Part shown: piece after piece, positions 33,791 to 39,632 of the stretch
Layout of the letters: each line of letters begins with the position of its first letter
Numbering within the stretch: position 1 is the first letter of the stretch
Origin: Chitinophaga agrisoli
GTDB taxonomy: Bacteria; Bacteroidota; Bacteroidia; Chitinophagales; Chitinophagaceae
DNA length: 64,000 nucleotides
Reading direction: 5' to 3'
NCBI RefSeq assembly: GCF_008386695.1
Contig: NZ_VUOC01000004.1
Coordinates: 1,304,327 to 1,368,326 of the forward strand
Notes under the pieces: generated by a model
The model's input: the letters and a program-made list of their open reading frames with translations, nothing else
Told to the model about the DNA's origin: nothing
The model's database searches: none
Translations under genes and position numbers: made by a program

Positions 33791-34210
33791 TTATTGATCC
33801 GTGAATTTTATCAATGACTGCCCCTTTTTTGCCAGGTAGATAGCAATGAACTTACTGGGCTTATCCGTCAGCGCATTTTTGAATACCGTGATCCGCTCGC
33901 CGGCCGCTTCGCGAAAGCTATCTCCCGCATGCAGCAGTACCGGCTCCTGCCCATGTACCTGGTAAAGGATCTGCCCTTCTACTACATAGCCATAAACCTC
34001 ACAGGGATGATAATGATCCGGCGCGCCCGCTCCCGGGCCCAGCGTAAGCCCGTCCATCCGTACTGTTTCTACAGTGGTAGCCGGCAGCTGTTGCTCCAAT
34101 AATGTCTTGCGAAGGATGCCAGCCGGCGTTTGTGACTGGGCGGACGCCTGTCCCCCACCCAATACGGCCAGACCAGCATACAGCCATTTGGAAAAAGTTT
34201 GCATAGTCAT
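33791..34210 (-). CDS. Exported cupin-domain protein
   Basis: A 139-residue protein with a signal peptide ending in QASAQ (near residue 24). The single cupin barrel shows HYHPCE as the first metal motif and a later FREAAGERITVFKN region where the second histidine would be expected but is not clear. It is probably a periplasmic ligand-binding protein or a weak dioxygenase. It forms an operon with the tautomerase gene and is divergent from the LysR gene at 34310, a layout that usually means LysR control of the pair. Confidence 0.85.
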   Translation of the reverse strand: MTMQTFSKWLYAGLAVLGGGQASAQSQTPAGILRKTLLEQQLPATTVETVRMDGLTLGPGAGAPDHYHPCEVYGYVVEGQILYQVHGQEPVLLHAGDSFREAAGERITVFKNALTDKPSKFIAIYLAKKGQSLIKFTDQ

Positions 34211-34258
34211 TGAAGTTTAATTGAACGCCGGCGTGGGCTCAAAATTAGGGCAATTTCA

Positions 34259-34266
34259 TACTTTTG
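34259..34266 (+). promoter_or_regulatory. -7 box TACTTTTG of the LysR gene
   Basis: TACTTTTG is an exact TAnnTTTG match about 60 bases upstream of the ATG at 34325. It lies in the 99-base region between the divergent cupin and LysR genes. Confidence 0.5.
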
Positions 34267-34290
34267 CGATATTGAAAGATCTGATCTCTC

Positions 34291-34309
34291 ACTTTAATAT
34301 TATTAAAGT
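34291..34309. promoter_or_regulatory. Palindrome ACTTTAATATTATTAAAGT near the LysR start
   Basis: Eight-base arms ACTTTAAT (34291-34298) and ATTAAAGT (34302-34309) flank three bases. The palindrome ends at the first possible start codon of LysR (34310) and is a good candidate for LysR autoregulation. Confidence 0.55.
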
Positions 34310-34324
34310 ATGATAGGTGATGTA

Positions 34325-35185
34325 ATGGACCTGGACCTGCTGCGCACTTTTGTGCTGGCGGTGGACCTGGACAGCTTTGCCAAAGCCGCGGACCGGGTGG
34401 CCCGCTCCCAATCCGCCGTAAGCCTGCAGATGCAACGGCTGGAAGAAATGACCGGGCAGCCCCTGTTCATCAAACAGGGCCGCGGCTGGCGCCTTACCGC
34501 CACCGGGGAGCTGCTGCTAGGTTATGCCAAACAATTGCTGGACATCAACGACCGGGCAGTACGCGCGCTGAACGACACGCAACTGGAAGGGCAGGTACGC
34601 CTGGGCTTACCCGCTGATTTTGCAGAAAGCGAGCTGCCGGTGATACTGGCCCGCTTTGCCGCCGTATATCCACAGGTGCAGATCACCGTTATGATAGACC
34701 GGCAGTTCGTTCTTATACAACAGCTGCAATCCGGCCAACTGGACCTGATCGTGAACCTGGATATGCAGCCACCGCAAGAGGGCACGCTGATAGGACGCCT
34801 CCCCCTCCGCTGGATAGGCAATGCCAATACCCGTGTGAATGCGGAACAGCCCCTTCCCCTCCTGCTGTTTGAAGCGCCCTGTATTATACGGCAGGCCGGG
34901 CTGGATGCCCTGGACCAGGTGCAACGCTCCTGGCGTGCGGTGCTCACCAGCCACAGCCTGGCCGGTTTATGGGCCGCGGCACAAGCCGGATTAGGTCTGA
35001 CCCTGCGCACGGAAATAGGCATGCCTGCTGGATGCAAGACGCTGAACGCCGGGCTGCCACCCCTACCCTTTATTTATATTTTCCTGCAGCACCAACAGCA
35101 GCACCCCGCCCCGGCAGTGGCCCGCCTGGCGGAGATCTTAACAGAAACGATCCGGGAACAGATCCAATCTATCCGGAAGACATAA
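34325..35185 (+). CDS. LysR-family transcriptional regulator
   Basis: About 286 residues starting MDLDLLRTFVLAVDLDSFAKA; an alternative start at 34310 adds five residues. The helix-turn-helix FAKAADRVARSQSAVSLQMQ and the following LEEMTGQPLF are standard LysR features. The remaining part is a periplasmic-binding-protein-like effector domain starting at VRLGLPADFAES. It is divergent from the cupin-tautomerase genes, which it probably regulates, and a near-perfect palindrome sits just upstream of its start. The inducer is unknown. Confidence 0.92.
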   Translation: MDLDLLRTFVLAVDLDSFAKAADRVARSQSAVSLQMQRLEEMTGQPLFIKQGRGWRLTATGELLLGYAKQLLDINDRAVRALNDTQLEGQVRLGLPADFAESELPVILARFAAVYPQVQITVMIDRQFVLIQQLQSGQLDLIVNLDMQPPQEGTLIGRLPLRWIGNANTRVNAEQPLPLLLFEAPCIIRQAGLDALDQVQRSWRAVLTSHSLAGLWAAAQAGLGLTLRTEIGMPAGCKTLNAGLPPLPFIYIFLQHQQQHPAPAVARLAEILTETIREQIQSIRKT

Positions 35186-35208
35186 AAAAACGGTTTCTTT
35201 GCAGTGTC

Positions 35209-36018
35209 ATGGCATTATTCATTACATCACTCAACTCAGGCAGCAACGGGAATTGCTATTATATTGGCAACGACCAGGAAGCAGTGCTGGTAGACGCAGG
35301 GATCTCCTGCCGGGAAACAGAGAAACGTATGAAGCGGTTGGGCTTATCCATGCAAAAGGTAAAAGCCATTTTTGTTTCCCACGAACATAGCGATCATATC
35401 AGGGGCATACCCATCCTGGCTAAAAAATACAAACTGCCGGTATACATTACCCAGGCCACTATGGTGAGCGGCGGCCTGCAATTACATTTACATGCACAAC
35501 AGGTGGTTTCCTTCAGCGCCTATACGCCGGTGGAGATCGGCGCGCTGACCGTGACCGCATTTCCAAAATTTCACGATGCTTCTGAACCGCATAGCTTTAT
35601 CATCACCAGTGGCGGTATTAATATTGGCGTATTCACCGATATTGGCGCGCCCTGCGAACATGTGGTCCGCCATTTTCAACAATGCCATGCGGCTTTCCTG
35701 GAGGCTAACTATGATGAGCAGATGCTGGAACAAGGGCGGTATCCTTACGTGCTGAAGAAACGGATCCGCGGCGGACAGGGACACCTCTCAAATAAACAGG
35801 CATTAGAGCTGTTTACATCGCACCGGCCGGCGTTTATGAGCCATTTATTATTGGCGCATCTTTCACAGGAGAATAATAATCCGGAGCTGGTGGAAGCGAT
35901 GTTCAATGCGCATGCGAAAGGTACGGAGATCGTAGTGGCATCACGGTATGCGGAGACGGCCGTGTATGCGGTGGGTGGCGTGAAGACGGTACGGGTAGTG
36001 CAGACGGCATTGTTTTAA
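35209..36018 (+). CDS. MBL-fold metallo-hydrolase (YycJ/WalJ-like)
   Basis: The ATG at 35209 (MALFITSLNSGSNGNCYYIG) starts a protein of 269 residues; the open frame from 34969 overlaps the LysR gene and is not real. The zinc motif HEHSDH is at 58-63, with the later metal residues in FHDASEPHSF, FTDIG and SHLLLAHLSQ. The beginning SLNSGSNGNCYYI is the hallmark of the YycJ/WalJ subfamily, linked in Gram-positive bacteria to cell-wall or DNA-end metabolism. It follows the LysR gene by 23 bases. Confidence 0.9.
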   Translation: MALFITSLNSGSNGNCYYIGNDQEAVLVDAGISCRETEKRMKRLGLSMQKVKAIFVSHEHSDHIRGIPILAKKYKLPVYITQATMVSGGLQLHLHAQQVVSFSAYTPVEIGALTVTAFPKFHDASEPHSFIITSGGINIGVFTDIGAPCEHVVRHFQQCHAAFLEANYDEQMLEQGRYPYVLKKRIRGGQGHLSNKQALELFTSHRPAFMSHLLLAHLSQENNNPELVEAMFNAHAKGTEIVVASRYAETAVYAVGGVKTVRVVQTALF

Positions 36019-36050
36019 TGAATGAAGTTTCAATAAGTTGAGAATTATAT

Positions 36051-36080
36051 TTGGAAGAAAAAGATTAATTACTATCTTTG
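36051..36080 (+). promoter_or_regulatory. Promoter of tRNA-Lys
   Basis: TTG (36051-36053), 19 bases, then TATCTTTG (36073-36080) matches the Bacteroidota promoter exactly. The mature tRNA starts 27 bases downstream. Confidence 0.75.
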
Positions 36081-36106
36081 CACTCCCGAATACGAAAAAA
36101 GGGAAT

Positions 36107-36179
36107 GATTCCGTAGCTCAGTTGGTAGAGCAATACACTTTTAATGTATGGGTCCTGGGTTCGAGTCCCAGCGGGATCA
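36107..36179 (+). tRNA. tRNA-Lys (anticodon UUU)
   Basis: A 73-base cloverleaf can be drawn. The acceptor stem is GATTCCG/CGGGATC (36107-36113 and 36172-36178, one T-G pair), with the D-arm around AGCTCAGTTGGTAGAGC. The anticodon loop is CTTTTAA with TTT at its centre, and the T-arm is CTGGG TTCGAGT CCCAG. The discriminator base is A36179 and no CCA is encoded. The accessory stretch that follows starts directly behind it. Confidence 0.95.
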
Positions 36180-36188
36180 CAGAAAAGA

Positions 36189-36273
36189 AGAAGGCCGTAT
36201 AGATCGCAAGATTTATGCGGCTTTTGTGTTTTAGGTTACACAGCCCCACCCTGAATTTGTGTAACCTTTTTTC
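36189..36273 (+). terminator. tRNA-Lys trailer with two hairpins
   Basis: The first hairpin, AGGCCGTAT...ATGCGGCTTTT (36192-36225), is imperfect. The second, AGGTTACAC (36233-36241) with GTGTAACCT (36259-36267), is followed by six T residues. Either could terminate the tRNA transcript. Confidence 0.6.
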
Positions 36274-36650
36274 CCGGAAACGCTTATCATCATTGGAGTT
36301 AAAGCACTGAAAAACTGAGTTAAATTATACCAACCCAAAATTGCTAACCTTAACACACCTTATTGATGAAAGTAAGTCAAGGGAAGTAGGCAAACATTTC
36401 CAATGAGCGTTAGCTATAAAGACCACATGGATCCGGCCTATCTCCAGGATCGGCTAAATAATTTCTACTGCATCTACTGCGGATCTAAATTGACCGTTGA
36501 GAAATTGGAAAAGTATCAACCTATTCCTTCAAGATCTTAAACTCCGACAGTGTAGAATTTGATCATACAACCATCAAGAAATTATTCTTTACTAAGGCAT
36601 GCCCATAACAGTCTATAGACCGATAAACAATAAATATCCCCATAAACAGT
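36274..36650. other. Accessory region behind tRNA-Lys, mostly non-coding
   Basis: An AT-richer stretch without a long open frame. It contains a 45-residue frame (36403-36540) and, directly after it in another frame, a second coding-like stretch, which together look like a broken gene. Promoter repeats of the DUF2975 gene start at 36621. Confidence 0.6.
36403..36540 (+). pseudogene. Short CxxC-containing frame, probably a gene fragment
   Basis: The frame encodes 45 residues with the zinc-ribbon-like YCIYCGSKLTVEKLEKYQP. About ten bases before its stop, another frame takes over with FKILNSDSVEFDHTTIKKLF, ending at the TAA near 36608. The two halves read like one protein split by a frameshift. 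No family is recognised, and a genuine small protein is still possible. Confidence 0.35.
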
Positions 36651-36669
36651 AAATATTTATTGTTTATCG
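36621..36669. promoter_or_regulatory. Repeat operator before the DUF2975 gene
   Basis: CGATAAACAATAAATA (36621-36636) and TATTTATTGTTTATCG (36654-36669) form a perfect 16-base inverted repeat. A third copy, ATAAACAGTAAATA (36642-36655), lies directly between them in the first orientation, starting 19 bases after the matching point of copy 1. The last arm overlaps the -33 TTG (36660-36662) of the promoter, so binding there would block transcription. Confidence 0.75.
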
Positions 36670-36689
36670 ATAAATATTTACTACATTTG
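36660..36689 (+). promoter_or_regulatory. Promoter of the DUF2975 gene
   Basis: TTG at 36660-36662, 19 bases, then TACATTTG at 36682-36689. The ATG candidates are at 36710 and 36716. Confidence 0.75.
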
Positions 36690-36709
36690 GATTGCGTCTA
36701 AATCCAAAA

Positions 36710-37195
36710 ATGATCATGAAAAGAATTTCAACCATCTTTCTTCAGGGAGTTATTGTGCTTATCGGCATTGTGGCGCTTGCCATTTTAATCCGGTTTCCGT
36801 TAACCGAAGGAAGAGCCGCACAATTAGACCTGTTCAGCATTTACGCTGACCCGTTCATCTTGTATGGATATGCAGCATCAATCGCTTTTTTTGTTGCACT
36901 ATATAAGGCGTTTAAATTGCTTGGAAACATCGGTCGAAATAAGGCATTCTCATCAAACTCCGTTGGGACATTGAAGAGTATAAAGTACTGTGCAATTGTA
37001 TTAGGTATTTTAATCGTGGCAGCAGGGCTATACATAAAGATATTCCATAGTAAAGACGACGATCCGGCTGGTTTTCTCGCCATTTGTATCGTAACAACGC
37101 TTGTTTCTATCGTAGTTGCAACCGCTGCAGCAATATTTGAAAAAATATTGCAGAATGCCATCGACATGAAATCTGAAAATGACCTGACAATTTAA
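36710..37195 (+). CDS. DUF2975-family membrane protein
   Basis: About 161 residues from ATG 36710 (or 36716). Four hydrophobic segments are visible: a long N-terminal one (FLQGVIVLIGIVALAILIRF), YGYAASIAFFVALYKAFKLL, YCAIVLGILIVAAGLYIKIF and ICIVTTLVSIVVATAAAIF. The block NIGRNKAFSSNSVGTLKSIK is the DUF2975 signature. Members usually sit next to a small YozG/XRE-type regulator, but none is visible in this window on either side. The promoter carries a repeat operator, so a regulator elsewhere is expected. The role is unknown. Confidence 0.82.
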   Translation: MIMKRISTIFLQGVIVLIGIVALAILIRFPLTEGRAAQLDLFSIYADPFILYGYAASIAFFVALYKAFKLLGNIGRNKAFSSNSVGTLKSIKYCAIVLGILIVAAGLYIKIFHSKDDDPAGFLAICIVTTLVSIVVATAAAIFEKILQNAIDMKSENDLTI

Positions 37196-37290
37196 GCGAT
37201 GCCAATCATTGTAAACTGCTGATCTATTTATGCTGTAACACTCTCTGGCAGGTTGATGAAAACTTAATCCGGTTCCCGGATTTCTCAGCA

Positions 37291-37467
37291 TTACCATTCC
37301 ATCACAAACTCGCTTTCATAACCTAATGAGTTGATATTATTCGCCTCCATCAGCTTTTTAAATGTATCAGAAACCACGATCCTATTATCATGAATGGACC
37401 TGGCGATGTGATATTCGACCCCATATTCATCCAATGGGCCGCTACTCAATATCAATTCATAATGCAT
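37291..37467 (-). CDS. Small protein or C-terminal fragment, immunity-protein-like
   Basis: From the ATG at 37467 this encodes 58 residues beginning MHYELILSSGPLDEYGVE. The second half, NRIVVSDTFKKLMEANNINS, resembles the C-terminal pattern of Imm11/DUF1629-type immunity proteins, where a short helix after VVS is followed by the terminal strand. The open frame continues upstream into the DHFR-like gene on the other strand but has no coding character there. It may be a remnant of a longer immunity gene in this accessory region. Confidence 0.4.
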   Translation of the reverse strand: MHYELILSSGPLDEYGVEYHIARSIHDNRIVVSDTFKKLMEANNINSLGYESEFVMEW

Positions 37468-37597
37468 ACATATATTTAGCGAGATCCTGGGGGATAATAA
37501 CTTTCTATTAAGTCGTAATCGCCCCTTTAGATTGTCGTTGCTGCCCCCCACGGCCTGAGATGATGCGCTGTACATTTGTAAAACAAATCCGTTAATT

Positions 37598-38188
37598 ATG
37601 CGAAAGTTAATCATGAATATGTCCGTCTCACTTGACGGTTTCGTAGCCGGCGCTGAGGGCGAAAAAGATTGGGTATTCAAGACCGGGGATGAAGAGTCGC
37701 TGGCCTGGAAGGTGGGCGAAATCCACCAGGCAGGGTTGATCATTATGGGCAGGAAATCGTTTGAGACGATGGCCACTTACTGGCCCACTGCGCCCGGGCC
37801 ATTTGCCGCGCCGATGAACGAGATCCCCAAGGCCGTTTTTACAAAGAATGGATTTAAACCCATTGATGCGCTGCAAAGCATTATCGGTAACCAGTCGCCT
37901 GCCGTGGCCTCCTGGGCCGAAACGCAGGTCTTCGACGGCGATCTTGCTGAAGAGATCAGGGAACTTAAAGCCCAGCCAGGGAAGCCGATCTTAGCACTTG
38001 GCGGCGCGGGATTTATGCAAAACCTGATAGCAACAGGCCTTATTGACGAATACCATCTGGCCATTCATCCGATAGTATTAGGCTCGGGGCAGCCCATCTT
38101 CACCGGTTTAAAAATACCGCTGTACCTGAAGCTGGCAGAGGTAAAGGCTTTTCCAAAGGGAATTATAGCCAAAACTTACCACGTGTAG
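37598..38188 (+). CDS. Dihydrofolate-reductase-like (RibD C-terminal) protein
   Basis: A 196-residue protein with the RibD_C/DHFR-like pattern: KLIMNMSVSLDGFVAG at the start, IIMGRKSFETM around residue 48, and the NADPH-site stretch LALGGAGFMQNLIATGLIDE followed by HPIVLGSGQPIF. Such orphan proteins, often called YwjB or YyaP-like, reduce unknown pteridine- or ribityl-like substrates. Its base composition is higher in G+C than that of its neighbours on either side, so it may have arrived separately. Confidence 0.88.
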   Translation: MRKLIMNMSVSLDGFVAGAEGEKDWVFKTGDEESLAWKVGEIHQAGLIIMGRKSFETMATYWPTAPGPFAAPMNEIPKAVFTKNGFKPIDALQSIIGNQSPAVASWAETQVFDGDLAEEIRELKAQPGKPILALGGAGFMQNLIATGLIDEYHLAIHPIVLGSGQPIFTGLKIPLYLKLAEVKAFPKGIIAKTYHV

Positions 38189-38199
38189 GTTCATACTAT

Positions 38200-38648
38200 C
38201 TGGCATTAAACAGACGGCCTAGCTCAATATCATGGAGCCAACCTCCAGATCCGTCTGTTGTATTGGCAGGAACAGACGACCCTAACTGCTAATTATGAAC
38301 TTATTGGCTTTTTGGCCGGGCGGCATTTACACATGGATATATAGTAAATGTTGATGAAATTACGGTTTACTGGGAGGCGGCTGACGAGTTTATTTGTGGA
38401 GCAAAATTCTCTATTAAGGAAATTCTCCCCCATTTACAACCTGTATAGGATCAAATTGAAAAATTGGCGAACGACTTCTGTATGTACTAAATCTTCAAAC
38501 CTGTGGTCAGGGCGGAGAAATCCCCTTCGCAGCTGACTAAAGATCTGCTTTTAGCTGCTTATATGGCGGGCTCGGCCAAGACGTGGTATTGCTTTGGCGC
38601 GGCCTTTGTGTTAGTTACAGCATTATTAACAGCAAAAAAGACAAAATT
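38200..38648 (+). pseudogene. Gene debris: coding-like fragments in three frames
   Basis: Coding-looking stretches follow each other with frame changes. They are NYELIGFLAGRHLHMDI (about 38291-38341), YIVNVDEITVYWEAADEFIC in another frame to a stop at 38446, DQIEKLANDFCMY to a stop at 38488, then a hydrophobic tail AAYMAGSAKTWYCFGAAFVL to a stop at 38653. The last piece looks like the C-terminal helix of a transporter. I do not recognise the parent genes. The pieces are consistent with decaying accessory DNA. Confidence 0.45.
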
Positions 38649-39104
38649 ATGGTGACTACAGATAATACGATCGAGGTGCTAAATGACCTGATTGAGATCA
38701 ATAATGACAGGATTGTAGGCTACGAGAAATCATTGGAAGAGCTCAATGAAAACGATGCGAATTTAAAGAGCTATTTCTTAAAATATATAGATCAGAGCAG
38801 GCAGCTGAAACTCGCATTGGGAACTGAGGTGCAGGCACTTCGCGGTACGATGGAATCGGGCACGACCACAAGCGGTAAGCTGTATCGCGCCTGGATGGAT
38901 ATCAAAGCAGCGTTTTCCGGCCGAGATGAAAAAACAGTATTGGATAGTGCTGAGTATGGCGAGGACGCAGCCCAGAAGGCTTACGCATCGGCGCTGGAAG
39001 ACGATCTGCCTCAGTATATCAGGGACCTGGTCGAATCCCAACGACAGGAACTTAAACAGGCACACGATGAAGTAAAGGCATTAAGGGACCAACAAAGCCG
39101 ATAA
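38649..39104 (+). CDS. PA2169-family four-helix bundle protein
   Basis: A 151-residue protein starting MVTTDNTIEVLNDLIEINND at the ATG 38649; the frame is open from 38583, but that part lies in the debris region. It is nearly all helix, with NDRIVGYEKSLEELNE, FLKYIDQSRQLKLALGTEVQ and the C-terminal YIRDLVESQRQELKQAHDEV. This is the ferritin-like PA2169/DUF2383 layout, which is often induced by stress. No full set of di-iron ligands can be assigned. A single gene convergent to the molybdoenzyme operon. Confidence 0.85.
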   Translation: MVTTDNTIEVLNDLIEINNDRIVGYEKSLEELNENDANLKSYFLKYIDQSRQLKLALGTEVQALRGTMESGTTTSGKLYRAWMDIKAAFSGRDEKTVLDSAEYGEDAAQKAYASALEDDLPQYIRDLVESQRQELKQAHDEVKALRDQQSR

Positions 39105-39171
39105 GTTGTATAAATATTGAGAGGCTGCCCCCGGGTGGCCTCTTTTTTCTACCCCCGGCAGCAGCTATCCG

Positions 39172-39630
39172 TTATCCGGCTGCTATCAATGTTTGCGGGG
39201 CAGCTGATCTCATCCTTGTGTAAATCCAGGACAGCTGCCTTTTTGATTGCCGTTCTATTTCTTCGCAGGTTAACATCAGCGCATCATCCCGCAAACCTGC
39301 AGCTCCCTGTTGCAATATAGCACAGCAAACCTCCGCCTCACTTACTATTAAATACAAGTCGTGAAGGTCTCTTAAAAGCGCCATTCCACCTTTGCGTGCT
39401 TTCTTTAATAAGGTCTGCGTTAGCCTGTCGGGTTCATCATCATTTTCTTCGCCATATTTCTCTGCAAAAATCTGAACATCATCAGAAAGACTTTGAGACC
39501 ATGACGACAACAGCATGCAGATCTGATAAACGTCCACCTCATCTCTATGTGCATCCGCCACCAGCCTGAATGCTTTTACGAGATCAATTTCTGTTCTATG
39601 AACTAAGCTAATGTACTTTCCGATATGCAT
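39172..39630 (-). CDS. Small helical partner of the molybdoenzyme, function unknown
   Basis: A 152-residue, almost wholly helical protein that starts two bases after the stop of the molybdopterin oxidoreductase gene on the same strand. Recognisable features are an N-terminal HRTEIDLVKAFRLVADAHRD helix and a C-terminal MLTCEEIERQSKRQLSWIY helix. No cofactor motif is visible. Position suggests an assembly chaperone or electron-transfer accessory for the enzyme upstream, like the helical chaperones of other molybdoenzymes, but no sequence signature of the TorD family is evident. Confidence 0.65.
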   Translation of the reverse strand: MHIGKYISLVHRTEIDLVKAFRLVADAHRDEVDVYQICMLLSSWSQSLSDDVQIFAEKYGEENDDEPDRLTQTLLKKARKGGMALLRDLHDLYLIVSEAEVCCAILQQGAAGLRDDALMLTCEEIERQSKRQLSWIYTRMRSAAPQTLIAAG

Positions 39631-39632
39631 TG

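Noticed and set aside
34969-35208. An N-terminal extension of the metallo-hydrolase
   Set aside because: It overlaps the LysR coding region; the ATG at 35209 starts directly with the conserved SLNSGSNGN motif.
38348-38536. A 62-residue plus-strand frame
   Set aside because: It runs across the debris fragments in a third frame and has no coding character; the other two frames carry the better protein-like pieces.
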